Positions 21,981-34,785 of a DNA stretch of 64,000 bases are shown piece by piece (within the stretch, counting starts at the first letter, position 1; the number at the start of each line of letters is the position of its first letter). This DNA comes from Cornus controversa. Taxonomy: Eukaryota; Streptophyta; Magnoliopsida; Cornales; Cornaceae. The notes below the pieces were generated by a model. The model saw only the letters and a list, made by a program, of their open reading frames with translations. It did not search any database and was not told the DNA's origin. The position numbers and the translations under genes are program-made. The stretch covers positions 2,294,001 through 2,358,000 of the forward strand of contig CM048850.1 in assembly GCA_026545225.1 (NCBI GenBank), written 5' to 3'.

Positions 21981-22691
21981 TTAGCCAAGATTCACATTTT
22001 TCAAATTTGGCATACAAATGGTGCTCTCTCTCAATGTCTGTAACACTGTCCTCAAATGGATCTCATGCTCTTCCATAGAAGAAGAATACACAAGGATGTC
22101 GTCCACGAAGACCACCACAAACCTATCCAAGTACACCCTGAATATCCGGTTCATCAAATCCATGAACGCTGCTGGTGCATTCGTCAATCCAAATGGAATC
22201 ACTAGAAACTCATAGTGACCATATCTAGTCCGAAAAGCTATCTTCGGAATGTCCTCTTCCCTTACCCTCAACTGGTAATACCCCGACCTCAAGTCAATCT
22301 TCGAAAAACAAGTCGAACCCTTAAGCTGATCAAACAAGTCATCTATCCTTGGCAAAGGATACTTGTTCTTAATCATTGCTTGGTTCAACTTACGGTAGTC
22401 TATGCATAACCGTAAAGATCCGTCCTTCTTTTTAGCAAATAGGACCGGAGCTCCCCAAGGCGATGTACTAGGTCGTACAAATCCCTTATCCAACAATTCC
22501 TACAATTGATCTTTCAACTCCATCAACTCTGCCGGTGCCATCCGGTATGGTGCCATAGAGATAGGCGCGGTACCAGGAGCAAGATCAATGCTAAACACAA
22601 CATCTCTCATCGGAGGTAACTCTGTCAAGTCCTCTGGAAACACATCCACAAACTCTCTAACCACCGGTGGAAATCCTCCACTAGTCACAAT
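21981..22691 (-). pseudogene. Reverse transcriptase (dead)
   Basis: [19 protein letters not shown], then TAG at 22500-22502, then [76 protein letters not shown] and the catalytic [11 protein letters not shown] (near 22100). About 30 residues after FVDD a GA run is two bases too long (about 22024-22034), shifting the frame before HHLYAKF. This is the best-preserved RT in the window and the one to use for lineage placement. Confidence 0.92.
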
Positions 22692-23384
22692 CCCATCCTC
22701 CTAGGCTAACAAGTTAGCTAGGAAATATCCAACCCCGTTCCTCACACAGGAACCAAGTAGAGACGGAACGTAGAAATCATCCCGCTCTCCCACAAAATAA
22801 AAGTAATCACCCTAGGGTGTGCACACTGTCACTCTCCTACGGAGACAATCAATCGTGGCTCTAAATGTAGATAGCCAATCCATACCTAAAATGACATCAA
22901 AAGTGGTTATGTCTAGTAACACAAAGTCGAACACTAGTCGACGCCCAGCAACCTCGATCTCGCAAGACCGACACACTCTATCCAGGGTAACCCTACCCCC
23001 AACTGGTGTATCAATGGACAATGGTGACTCCAGTGATGACACCCGCAGCCCCAAGACATAAGCAAATGCAACAGATATGAATGAATGTGACGCACCTGAA
23101 TCTATCAACACCCTAGCCCACAAGCTAGAAACCAGGAAAATACCTCTGACCACTGATGATCCTGGTACATCCTCTGCCGGAGCAAGCATGAACACACGGC
23201 CCCGTGACTGCTGACCAGTCCCCTGTAACCCTGACTGCTGACTAGAAGCAAGCGTAGAACCTCTCGCTACCCGAGATCCTTGTACAGAATGCGCTGGATG
23301 AGGTGGCAGTAATGTCCTAAAACTAGATTGTACCGTAGCTGTCTGTCCAACCCTCTGCTGAGTCCCCATACCACTCGGTGTACT
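22692..23384 (-). pseudogene. Aspartic protease and linker (dead)
   Basis: Gln/Ser-rich linker, then GIFLVSSLWARVLIDSGASHSFIS with an intact DSG active site near 23095-23103, and [22 protein letters not shown] stops at 22812-22814 and 22701-22703 (the plus-strand sister copy has GAG at both) and at 23385-23387 at the gag boundary (sister has CAG). Confidence 0.9.
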
Positions 23385-24386
23385 CTATCTCTGTGGACAG
23401 TTGGCCCTAACATGGCCGGGTTGCTTGTAATGAAAACATACACGTTCCCCCACCGAAGCCACAGGCACTGATGCCACTATTTGCCTCTGAGGGCACTCAG
23501 AACGAAAATGGCCAGACTGCTGACAATGATAGCACATAACTGTGAATCGTACAGATCCAGTAGGTAAGGACAATGAAGGTACCGGGCGAGTCTGCTGCTG
23601 CCCCTGTGAACCTGATCTGCCCTCCCTATTCCTTTTCCTCCCCTGACCACTCGAAGAGGTACCCATACCCTTCGCTTGTTGTCTAGTGTCCCACAACCTC
23701 TGAGTGTCTCTGTCATCCTCCTCAGCCACTAAGGCTCTATCAACCACCTCACTGTAGGTCCTCAAACCCAAAATGGACACCCTCTTTCTAATAGAGGTTT
23801 TCAGTCCTTTCACAAACTTTTTCACCTTTAGCTCTTCATTAGATACCATCTCTAGGGCAAAGCGAGCCAAAGATGTAAATTTGGTCTCGTACCCCATCAC
23901 ATCTAAGTCCCCTTGGACTAGATCTATGAACTCTTGCCTCATCCGGTCCTTCACTGAAGGTAGAAAGAACTTATCAAAGAATAAACCCTTAAAGGTCTCC
24001 CAGTCCATAGTCTCGGTGTTGTGGACATTCCCGATGAATTGCCACCACCGATCCGCTTCTCCTTGTAAGTGAAGCGCTACTACTCCCACTTTCAAATCCT
24101 CATCAATTGCAAGAGCAACCATGAGTTTGTGAGTTTGGTCTATCCAACTCTCAGCCACAAGCGGATCACGTACGCCATCAAAGGTAGGTGGCTTAAATTT
24201 CACATATTCCTTCATAGCCACCATCTATCGTCTCAAGGCAACCCTAGGCAATGCTTGAACCTCCTCTTCTCTGGCTTCCCTAGCCATTCTTCTCATAGTA
24301 TCAACCATGTCACGCATAAATTGTGTTCCATCAGTTGGCTCCAGAGGAGCATCAGCGCCAATGTCTCGCGCTCTTCTTGGAGGCAT
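23385..24386 (-). pseudogene. Gag with two zinc knuckles (dead)
   Basis: ATG at 24386 gives MPPRRARDIGADAPLEP. TAG at 24225-24227 interrupts before MVAMKEYVKFKPPTFDG. The capsid core shows SWIDQTHKLMVALAIDEDLK and LHLQGEADRWWQFIG. The basic region GRKRNREGRSG precedes two knuckles: CYHCQQSGHFRSEC is a good CX2CX4HX4C. The second, CFHYKQPGHVRANC, has its second Cys changed to Tyr. The start is chosen because the plus-strand copy at 14670 begins identically, close downstream of the primer site. Confidence 0.9.
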
Positions 24387-24632
24387 TTATTTCTATATGC
24401 ACAATAAGAAAAATTTTAAGTCCAACAAATTTACACTTCTTACACTTATCCATCATGCTTACACATGCCATGTCAATTTAGTCCACATATGCATGTTAAG
24501 AAATCGTAAGCATAAATCAAGTTCCACATAAGTAACTTACAATCTCAAGTAGAAATCCTTATGTTCTGATCCTTAACCTCAAGTGATCACTAAATTAAGT
24601 CTCACCCTTCATCCTAGGTATTTCAACCTAGA

Positions 24633-24644
24633 GCTCTGATACCA
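24633..24644 (-). promoter_or_regulatory. Primer binding site (tRNA-iMet type)
   Basis: Minus strand TGGTATCAGAGC, 3 nt after the end of the 5' LTR. A hairpin (TAGGTTGAAATACCTA) follows in minus sense at about 24615-24630. Confidence 0.93.
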
Positions 24645-24647
24645 TTC

Positions 24648-27440
24648 TGTAACGCCCCGATCCCCCGACTCCCGGGAAACCAGAGGTTAACCCGTCCATT
24701 AGTCCCAATGGACCCTCATTCACCAAGGAATCTTAACCCAATTCTTGCATATGAATGCACACAAATCCATCTTAACCAATTCCCATGGGCCCTATGTCGA
24801 ATCACACGCCTTAGTGAACATTTACTTGGCCACACCTTTGAGAATCACTCACTTTTGAGCCTCAAAAATTTCTATGTTTTGAATCTGAAACTTAGGATTA
24901 CACCATTGGATAGAGAATCCAAAAATACTCAAGTTAAAAAAAAACCACGCTCAATTCCGATCTAGAACGAAGAAATTACATCAAAATGAAGTTTTGGAAA
25001 AAGTTGTGAATAGTAATCTCGATTGATCGAGATGAAATCTCGATTAATCGAAATTCTAGCAAGATTTTCACCCTCTCGGGACCCCAGACCTGCAATATCT
25101 CGATTGATCGAGATGGGGGTCTCGATTGATCAAAATTGCTCCTTTCTGGACTCTAAAAATCACCATAAATCATCACCCCTTCGATCAATCGAAATGGGGG
25201 TTTCGATTGATCGAAATGGACATCTCGATTGATTGAAATGCACCTCCCGGGACTTCCAACAGCCCTATACATGATCCACACGAAGCCCAATCAACATTCT
25301 ATCATCCTAGAACCCCTCAAACATGATTAATAACATAAATGGAAGGTTCCAACACCAATCTCACTCTCAAGATCACATTCATAATTGAATTCATACACCA
25401 AAATGAACCATTCTCTTCTACAAACACCATTCATTCATAAGGGAAACATCATCAAATGAATTAAGTGCCTCCATGGACATTACATAAATCAAACCGTTGT
25501 CTTTCCACACCCAACAAGTTTATAATCCAATACATACATCAAAAGTACATATGTCCAAAGTACAACCACAACTAAAAAGGAAGTCACATGCCACAAGCCG
25601 GCATGGATAGCCACAAAATGTGCAACATCCAAAAGAGAGCAAAACCACTACTAGTGTTCCACTTGGACCCTCAAGTCCCATCCATCATCGACGCCTTATC
25701 TGAAAAAGAATTTATAATTAAGGGGTGAGCACCACTGCGGCTCAGTAAAGGTTCCCCAACCCTTCTAAGTGCTGACCCGACACGACCTACATGAAATGCA
25801 TATGAATACACTACATGCCACATCCACAATCTCACAAACAATTTAACCAATGAAATTAAAAAGGATTGCATATTTCAAGAATCATGTATAACATGTTCAA
25901 ACATAAAAGCATTAAGGAAAGTAAATGCTCTCTCTCTCGGTCCTCATCCAATACCCCACATGATTGGCCCGCTCCGAGGATCATGTAACCTTGGACACCT
26001 CCGATAACAATCCAATGACCGGGGCAACTCCGAAAGGTCATTTTACCATAGCAATATATGGGATTGCCATAGAGCGAGGGGACAACTCCGAGGCTCACAA
26101 ATCTTGGACATTCTCCGATAATCATCCTATGACCGGGACAACTCCGAGGGGTCATTAGTATTGGACATACTCCGATCCTAGGCATTAAGCCTTAGTATGG
26201 CGGGTCCACTCCGAGGGCCATACATAGTGGATAATTTTACCAAATTTCACAACACGGTTGGACCACTCCGAAACCCCGTGTACCTCATTTGCGTCATTTT
26301 TCCCGCAACTTCCCACATATGCAATATGAATGCATAAACACATGGCATTTTATTTTCATGCACAACCCATGCTCATTGATACTAAAAAGAAGTAACAAGC
26401 ATATTTTCCATCACCACACACCACATATAGCACATATATGTATAACACATGCATATATCATCTCATATGCATACAACTTCAAAATTAGCATATTTTTACT
26501 CATGCTACATTCAATGCATAATTTTAGTACATAGAACTAACATGCATTCAACAACCACATTCTCACATATAATCACATATATGACACTTGGTACACATTT
26601 TTCCACATATACACCAAACTGAGCACATAATGCCTATGTATCAATTTCTTACACTCACATACTTCAAAAATAACACAATATACACAATTGTGAAAAGATA
26701 GGACTCTAGAGAAGAAGAAAACACAACTTTCCACACCTCTCACCATCCTAAAGCATGTGAAACACAACCTACACCTCTCTTCTTCACCCGAAACCCTAGA
26801 ATCGACAATTAGAAGAGAAGAAGAACCCCTACCTCGAAAATGAAGACCTTCTAAGCACTTCACCAATTTTCTAGCGGAATCTACCTTGCCGAATCACCAC
26901 TTTGTTCAGTTCAAATGGAAGCCCTAGCCGTCCCCTATGTATCTCCCTCCTTCGGCGAGTCTTGAATCAAAGCCGAACGGGTCCGAAATGTAGAGAGAAG
27001 GGAGAGCTTTGAAGATGGAGAACTTTAGAGAGAGAAAGGGGCGTGAGATATGGCTGAATATCTCTACCACTGATATTTAAAATATTTAGGGTTTGTAAAA
27101 AGACCAAAATGCCCCTGGCCACTTAACGCACCTTCCCGGACTCCTTTTTCGATTCTGAAAACTCCTACGGTCTCAAAATCACTTCCTTTACTCTCTAAAA
27201 ATTTCATCTCAGCCATTCTCAAAAATAAATATTTTCGAGAATTTTTCGGATTCCCGGGCCCGCTTAAGTCGCATCCCGGGTCCCAGTTCTCCAATTCTCC
27301 CGAAAACTTCCCAAAACCTTAAAAACACTTCCCAAACATGTTTCCCACACTCAAAACATGTTAAACACCACTCAAAATGCATTTATGGTAATTAAATGCG
27401 AAAAATGCAAAATCGGCCAAAATTGGTCACGGTCTCTACA
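24648..27440 (-). repeat. 5' LTR of the 16935-27440 element
   Basis: 2793 bp. On plus it reads TGTAACGCCCCGATCCCC to GGTCTCTACA. Carries the palindrome cluster 25016-25240, conserved block 25648-25793 and minisatellite 25972-26278, colinear with the left LTR. Confidence 0.93.
25016..25240 (-). repeat. Palindrome cluster, ATCTCGATTGATCGAGAT type
   Basis: Same seven-unit array as 17312-17534 with only a few substitutions, as expected of paired LTRs. Confidence 0.9.
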
Positions 27441-27699
27441 GTTTAATCATGCGAAAGCATGATTTTGATTGAGTGAAAATTGTAGTCCACACTTAGTTGG
27501 ACATGCATGCATGGCTATGTGTGGGCCCCATTGGTATTAGATGATGTTGAGTTCTGTATATGAATATGCAAGTTTGTGATTAACCTTTCACAGTACTTGA
27601 AGGTTTTTAAGAGTTTATTAAGGTCTAATGGATAGTTTCACCTTTGAGATTCGGGCTCGGGGATGGAGTCCCCGGTGACTCGAATTTGGGGCGTGACAG
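27441..27699 (+). repeat. LTR 3' end fragment, plus strand
   Basis: Ends ATTTGGGGCGTGACA and resembles the LTR end at 8752-9036 and 49240-49450 (GGTCTAATGGATAGTTTCAC-type phrase near the end). It is the host sequence into which the 16935-27440 element was inserted. No primer site follows. Confidence 0.7.
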
Positions 27700-28067
27700 T
27701 ATTTATAACACTTTGGGCATAAAATGACCAAAATGCCCTTCTAGTCATTTACGTACTTCCCGAGCTCTGTTTTCGATTTTGAAAGTGGCTATGGTCTCGA
27801 AATCAATTTCTTATCCTATAAAACATTTAAAATGGTCTAAAACCAAATATAAACTCTCAAAAAAATATCCAGTTTCTCGGGCCAACTCGACCCGTGTCTC
27901 AAGCCCTGCCGACCCGAAAATCCCAAATTGAGCCAAACTACTCTAAAACTTTCCTGGACCTCTAAACAACTCTTAAATTTGCATTTCATATTTAAAACAT
28001 ACATATCATCATTTAAAACAATAAATGATGAAAAAAAAATTGGCCAAAAATAGGCTCGGTCTTTACA
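27700..28067 (-). repeat. LTR 5' end fragment, minus strand
   Basis: Minus strand starts TGTAAAGACCGAGCC at 28067, and the reading (TTTTTGGCCAATT..., GGGCATTTTGGTCATTT) matches the first 370 bp of the Tekay-like LTR U3. Truncated at 27699/27700 by the neighbouring LTR end. Confidence 0.7.
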
Positions 28068-28200
28068 CAGACACTTCTTGGGTAACCTAGACCCTTCCAA
28101 AAAACACTCATACTCCACAAAACATATATTCAAGAATAATTCTCATGCTTAATCTTAAATAAATTGTAGTTAAAAAAATAAAAAAATTATGGGCTCTATA
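28068..28200 (-). repeat. LTR 5' edge fragment next to a purine tract
   Basis: Minus strand starts TATAGAGCCCATAATT at 28200, preceded by the purine tract AAGGTAGGGAGGT (28201-28213). It is the 3' LTR start of the relic at 28214-28805, interrupted by 27700-28067. Confidence 0.6.
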
Positions 28201-28805
28201 ACCTCCCTACCTTCAAGGAATTTTGTCCTTGAAATTAAGGTGTACCTCAATTAGCGAACAACTCGGATGACTTTGAACAAACCTCTCATTCCTGGTCCAA
28301 TGCAACTCATCAATATCATAATGTCTCCATAGTACTTTGACCAATGAAATGGTCATACTACTCGATACTTGCTCCCTAGAGTCCATAATCTCTTCAAGTT
28401 AAGGGCACAAACATCTTTCCTTTGAATCTCAAAGCCCCATGGAGTGCATTTCTCAAATTCCACCTTTTTACAACTCAAAAATCAAGTGTCAATAGCTTCC
28501 ATCTCATTATCATGTTACTATGCTTCTACCACTCTATACTCACTAGAGTTATCTAAGTAATATAAGTGAATAACACCACTGGTCCCTCTACGTAAATGGT
28601 GTTTCCACACCCTTAATACAAAATCACCGCTGCTAAGTCAAGATCGTGAGTTAGGTACTTCCTCATACATTTTTAATTATCAGAAACTTTAAGCCACAAC
28701 TCTCCCAATGTGCCACAAGTCACACCAAAAACTATCCCGTGCAGCATTACGTGATATGGTATATCTCAAACCACATTCAAGAATATACAAGACCGAAGCG
28801 GTAGC
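28201..28805 (-). pseudogene. Tekay-like pol relic (integrase end and RNase H scraps)
   Basis: The minus strand aligns by eye with the 3' end of pol at 19769-20000 (AATTTC...GGAATTTTGTCCTTGAAATT edge, GTACTTTGACCAATG, CTTGCTCCCTAGAGTCCA). Farther on it aligns with RNase H around 21530-21700 (AGTCAAGATCGTGAGTTAGG, then ATCAGAAACTTTAAGCCACAACTCTC). Many indels and no open frame. Much of integrase is missing between the two parts. Confidence 0.65.
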
Positions 28806-30045
28806 TACAGAGCCCCGAGTAATTATTTTAATTTAGTTATGTGTTAAACATGACTTAGCATGAAAATTTTCTTAAGCATGTGTAATTTCGGGTTATAGGA
28901 TTTTTCACATGTTTTGGTACGAGAGTGGGACCTGAGATGGGTCGGGTGACCCGAAAGGTGTGTTCAAGCTCTCTAAGTAGAGGTCAAGTCATTGTGATAT
29001 TATTTTTAAGGACTCAAGTGAAAAGAAGAGAGAAGATAATGTTAGTATGTAATTATGAGAAAATATGTCACGCCCCGATTCCCGAGGCTCGGAAACCGAG
29101 GTGTGAACCCCGTGAGATCACCCTCACGACATAACCTCCACCTGATCATACAATTCAATTTCCTATTATTTTTACGAAAATCGGGCATGACCCATTCTAA
29201 ATAATCAGTTCCTGGCATATTACACCTGCTTTACAATTCATATGGACACTTCTGGGCACGTGTCCACCCAATATTTCTACAACATGCATAAACAATCATA
29301 AATATACATGCCTCAGTCCTTGAATGTCCGTATTAAATACATACATCACATGAATAAATACAACTGAAGGAACTGAATTTACGTAATCGCCTCATACATT
29401 TAATCCAAATGCAATACATCTACCTATCCAATATCCTGAGCATAAATTAGATTCTAAGGAATCTAATTACTACCTCTGTAACTGGTGCTATCAGTTTCCC
29501 CAACTGACTCCAAAACCAGCAACACCTGCAAAACCTGGGAGGGGGTGAGCTCAAAGGCCCAACAAGGTATGTAAAACCATACTATCACCGCTGTAGCAGG
29601 TCGATCCTCACATATTCTCAAAAATATACATGCACTTAAATATATCACAATATTTAAGACCATGCCCCACCTCGCATGCATAAACCAATGATGTATATGG
29701 CTACTCTAGCACATATGAACATACAAAATCCACTATATATGATTTTAGAAATCATTTTCAACATGCTTGAAAGCAGTAAACATTCCGCACCAATATGTAT
29801 ATAGAACATATACGTCAACACATTTACATAAACGATGTAAATCCATCACCACGTCTCCTACTCAACAAGTAGCACAACTCAAATGCAATATAAATGCATT
29901 TAAACAGAAAAACATGCTTAACAGATAAACACATAAGCATAAAGGTATTTTCACCTTCCACGGTCATAATTCGACACATGATACAAGCATCAAAGCTTGC
30001 ACATACTCTCACTCTCGGTCCTCATCCGATACCCCACATGATTGG

Positions 30046-30437
30046 CCCGCTCGGAGGATCATGTGACCTAGGACAACTCCGATAATCATCCTATGACCTG
30101 GACCACTCCGAAAGGTCATTCTACCCTGGCAATGTATAGGATTGCCATTATGTGAGGGGACAGCTCCGAGGCTCACATTCATTGGACATACTCCGAATTC
30201 CAGGCATTAAGCCTGAGCATGGCGGGTCCACTCCGAGGGCCATACTTGTTGGACACACTCCGATGGCAATATATTGGTTTACCGAATTGTGAGGGGGCAA
30301 CTCTGAAACTCACTAATGTTGGACACACTCCGATTCTAGGCATAAAGCCTTTGTATGGCGGGTCCATTCCGAGGGCCATACGTAGTGGATGATTATACCA
30401 CTTCTCGTGACACGGTTGGACCACTCCGAAGTCCCGT
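30046..30437 (-). repeat. LTR minisatellite, GGACACACTCCGA units
   Basis: At least ten CTCCGA-centred units (GACAACTCCGA, GGACATACTCCGA, GGTCCACTCCGAGGGCCATAC). Same motif as 18266-18574, and the other LTR has it at 36806-37197. Confidence 0.85.
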
Positions 30438-32925
30438 GCACCTCTTTTTGCGTTAGTTTTCCCGCAACCTCCCATATATTCAATATGGATGCATACGTAA
30501 CCAAGCATTCTATTTTATGCTATCCCAATGCACTAGCTAGTATATAAGTACATAGCATGCATTTCTCTCTACACAAACCCACATATACCCACGTATGTGT
30601 CATTTCCCTCCTATACATGCAATATGGATGCATATATACACAACATAATACTTTCATGCTTCAACCCATGCTTATGAATACTAAAAAGAAGTATTTAGCA
30701 TGCTTTTCATCACATTCCAACACATATAGCACATATATGTTCAAATACTTGCATAACACCTCACATATGCAAACAATTCCAACTTAGCATATTCTTATCA
30801 TGCTATAACCAATGCATACATTTTCTATAAACAGATGGCATGCATTTCATTCACGTAACCCTACATGTAAACACGTACATGTCAAATCATGCATATAAAT
30901 CACATATGCACTTACACTAGCATAAATATAGTTATGCTCTCATTCAATGCATGTATTCATTACAAGTAGCTAACATGCATTCCAATCACAATATATATAC
31001 ACATATATATATATTACATCACCCACATATGTATCAAGAACATATAAAACACTTAGCACATTTCATGCTTTTCAAATGCTTGCCAAAAGTTAAATTCAAC
31101 TTAGCATGCATTTCTACCACTGCAACCATATATATATATAATCACATACATATATATACTTCCTGAACACCATGCATAAGAACCACATATGCATACAAGA
31201 CAACACAAAGCTAAACAGGTATTATTTAGCATGCTTTCCATAGACTTTAATCTATACATACATGCATATCACAACGCAATTAGGCGATTAATCTAACATG
31301 TTATCGCTTCCCAAACCCGCGCATACATATATATACACACACGCATATGTATATCCTCTCACATCCCATGTATGTACCACATTCCCTATACACATATATA
31401 TATAAGCGCCTACATATATGTGTATATACACATACCACATATGATTAAATTAAGACATATGTAAATTTCTCAACGTACGTAAAAGATATGTACGAGATAG
31501 AGGCAAGAATCAACTTGCCTTAGGTCCCGCTCTCAACCGGTCCGTGTCTACAAAGCGGTCCTTTTTCCATGTCCGGTCCGGTCCAGTCCCGTGCCAAAGT
31601 CTACGCAAACAATTCAACCGAACCATGTTCAACTGGCCAAATTCCAAAGTCCAATCCTTAGTTCCAGTCAACCCACCATTTAAACATCAAACCAAAGCAA
31701 CCCCAAGTTCTCACCATTGAAGCCACCATCTATGGATAGCCCACTGTCCAAACTGTGAGCTCCATCCTTCAGGCTCTATCCGATCACCACCATTAAAGAG
31801 ACAAAAGAGAACCGAGCAGAACCACAACCGAAAACCCATAGCCAACCAGCCACCTTCTCCAACCTTTCCGCTGCTGGAACAACCTCCATCACTCACCATT
31901 TCATTACGAAAAGTGCCATGATCAGCCATCCCAACTCACGTCCACCACCTTGGCCTCAATGACCAAATTTGAACCCAATAATTGTGGAACCAGACTCCAC
32001 AACAGCCCACTGCCACCAGGTTGTAACCACCGTGAAACACCCTCTCACCACTATCGTCGGCCCACTTCAGCCGCTACCATCAGCCCGCAAACCAACCACC
32101 ACCATGATCGGACCCTTGCCAACGAGCAAAAGTCACCCAAAACTCAACTGTAGTGAACCCACAACCAGCCACTCAGCCAAACCCATAACAGTCGAGGAGT
32201 TCAACCATGAGCCATGCACCGTCCATAGAACTAGCCAACACCACGTCGTTCAGCCACCGTGGACTGCCCCTCGCAAGAACCGCCGTAGTCGAATCCCCAA
32301 CCGAGCTCAATCCCCAAATCGGGCCAAACCCAGCGCCGTCTGAAGCCTCTGCCGTCGCCGGAGTGCCACTTCAACGGCCGTACTCAGCCGAAACCAGCAC
32401 AGCCCAGAAACCCCGGCCAACCAAACCCCAGCCGAGAACTCCCTTCGCGAACGGCTCGGCCCGTGGAACCACCTTGAGCCACCAACGTCAGCCCAGCCAC
32501 TGCTGGGGCTCCACCGTGAGCGATCGGCAGCCCCAGCCACCGCCGGCGCCGGACCACCCCTCCTCTTTCTCAGTTTCTCTCTCTCGATCTCCCGATCTCT
32601 CCTTCTCTCTTCTCGGTTTTCTCTCTTCTTCTTTTCTTTTCTTTTTCTTTTCTTCTTTTTCCTTTTCTTTTCTTCTCTTTTTCTTTTCTTTTTTTCTTTC
32701 TTCTTTTCTTCTTCTCCAGCCGAGACTACTTGTGATCACTCTCCTCCTCTCATTTCTCTTGCACTCACATGCACCACTCACAACCACATATATATATACA
32801 TTATTTATATATATATATACATAATATCACAAAATACATGAATTCACATGTATTTTCCCACATTAACTTATGTAATTATAGAAGTCCCTCTTTACTTATC
32901 TATAATTACATATAGACCCACCATG

Positions 32926-33045
32926 TGCATATATATATATTCCTATATATATATATATATATATATATATCTATATCCTCCAACTTCATATATATATATA
33001 TATATATAATTCTATATATATATATATATATATATAATATATTTT
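32926..33045. repeat. (TA)n microsatellite in LTR U3
   Basis: Three TA runs separated by short unique segments. The copy at 39688-39812 differs mainly in run lengths. In LTR sense it lies within the first 200 bp of U3. Confidence 0.9.
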
Positions 33046-33124
33046 CAAATTTTAATTTATTCGAAAAAAAATCGGTCCGGTCCAAAATCACCCGGAACCG
33101 GTCAAAATAATTCCGGTCCTTACA

Positions 33125-33137
33125 ACCTCCCCTCCTT
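33125..33137 (-). promoter_or_regulatory. Polypurine tract of the non-autonomous element
   Basis: Minus strand AAGGAGGGGAGGT directly before the LTR start TGTAAGGACCGG. Confidence 0.88.
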
Positions 33138-34785
33138 CTAGGAATTTCATCCTCGAAATTAGCATAGTCATGGTCTTTCCAAAACCAATCCTTACCAGAC
33201 GTCATTCTCGCCAATGATCGTCACTTTCTCTTTCCACATACCCTAGGCGCTACACTTGCAACACCTAACTCATAACTCTCAAGTCTTGCACAACAGTGCA
33301 TCTCGACTGCCGTAAGGCAATATAACCGTTTCCGTGACATGGCTGAGTGACTCCTAAGCTCATGTACGGCTCACTCACGAAATCCTCCGAAGCACTTGCT
33401 TCGTAGAGTCTACTGTCTCTATCTCGAGACCTATCCAGTCTATCTCTATCCCCAGTCTAAGGCAACACCTTTGACTAAACATACCAATCACTCACAGTGA
33501 TACTTCCTTATAATCCGGGATCATCAATACTCAAAGTCATTCTTTTATTATCAAACATGACTTTCAATTTCTGGCATACCATTCCCGGGCTTAGTCCATT
33601 ACCCTGGGCATCATCACAACACAATCCACGTCAATCCAGTGCACATCACAAGCGCACTCACCAGCAAGGCACATGATAGTGCACTCACCGATACAAACCA
33701 TATAGCGGTGTACTTGCCGCAGCAAGTCACATAATCCTGCCCAGTCTCATAGACTACAACCCACTGGAATCCAATGCCAAGTCCAGGATCTCACATCCCA
33801 CTGGTTTCACGCTCTCATTACTCAAGAGAACTATCTCCCATTTTCATCGTTCACACCAAGGAATCAGTTGACAATTAGAGAGAATTCCTTTCATATTAGC
33901 ACTTCACTTTAGACAACCCTTACAATGAAAGTTTGAGGTCACCTACAGTAGCCAAACAGCAGCCATACAGTGGCCGCAGCCCACTGCGTCTACACGTCCA
34001 CTGCGTCCACCTCTCCCCTTCACGGCAAGAAATTATCCTCACTTCAGATACCATATGTCAGGATCCTCGTCCACTATCAACCCATCCTTCTCTTAACATC
34101 ATATCCACACTATGATCTAACTGCATCTATCATGCGCATATCATAGTACACCACTGAGGTCAAGGCACATAAGGAGTGCACTTGTCAAAACAAATCATCC
34201 AGTCCTGTCCATTTTTTGGTGGACTACATTCCATTGGCATTTAGTGCCAAGATTAGGGTTTTACACGCCCTTAATTTCACAATCTCATTCCTCGACGAAT
34301 GAATCTCACTTTCCCGTCCATTAATCCTAACGGACGTTTCCGGCTTCCCATGTATTTATCCATTCCTTTCCAGCATCTCATTTGAGACTCCAAGATCCTG
34401 ACTGCTTCGTTTAGGACCCCACAATTCCTTCCATGCATCACTATTGCAATGTTTATAACACAAATCTGAATCACCAAACTCTTGGTTTGGGAACTACAAG
34501 GTAAACCACACCTTTGTCCACAATTCCAGACTCATACTCTCAAAGTCTATCACTACGTGTTTATTTCAACATCATAGCCCACTCGGTTTCAAACCTCTAC
34601 CCAGGTTTACCAATTCTCAAAACCAAAACTTCTAGGTGACTACATGTCACTACTAACCATGCAACGCAAAATGCAACACAAAAGAGTAATGCACAGTCAC
34701 ATGAATCACATATACCACATAGCACATAACACACAACATGCTAATCAAATGAACACATACCATGCATGATATGACATATGATGCA
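33138..34785 (-). other. Internal region, pol-derived scrap and filler
   Basis: No coding frame. About 33370-33450 (CGAAGCACTTGCTTCGTAGAGTC, read on plus) aligns with the integrase C-terminal coding stretch at about 19935-20020 (CGAAGCACTTGCTCCCTAGCG). About 33435-33520 and 34975-35070 resemble each other (CCAATCAC...AGTGATA, AGTCTAAGG), suggesting an internal duplication. The rest is unassigned. Confidence 0.5.

Larger units (their letters stand above)
16935..27440 (-). mobile_element. Structurally complete Tekay-like element, coding dead
   Basis: 10,506 bp: 5' LTR (24648-27440), primer site, gag, protease, RT, RNase H, integrase, purine tract, 3' LTR (16935-19768). The TSD is GTTTC (16930-16934) against GTTTA (27441-27445), one mismatch. 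The LTR pair differs by scattered substitutions and small indels, including about 16 bp absent near 27290, so the insertion is not recent. gag-pol is one reading frame with nine TAG stops, at least two frameshifts and one short deletion. Confidence 0.93.
29066..33124 (-). repeat. 3' LTR of the non-autonomous element
   Basis: 4059 bp, TGTCACGCCCCGATTCCC to CCGGTCCTTACA on plus. Holds the minisatellite 30046-30437, pyrimidine tract 32560-32716 and (TA)n 32926-33045. The open frames at 31969-32343, 32207-32824 and the Lys-rich frame opposite repeat exactly in the other LTR and carry no domain. Confidence 0.95.

Noticed and set aside
29463-29681. Small minus-strand frame identical at 36223-36441
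   Set aside because: Duplicate because the LTR pair is nearly identical; no independent support for coding.
32207-32824. 205-codon Pro/Ser-rich frame, identical at 38967-39584, with Lys/Glu-rich frames opposite
   Set aside because: Lies in the paired LTRs and is driven by a C-rich region plus pyrimidine tract. No start context, domain or codon bias supports a gene.
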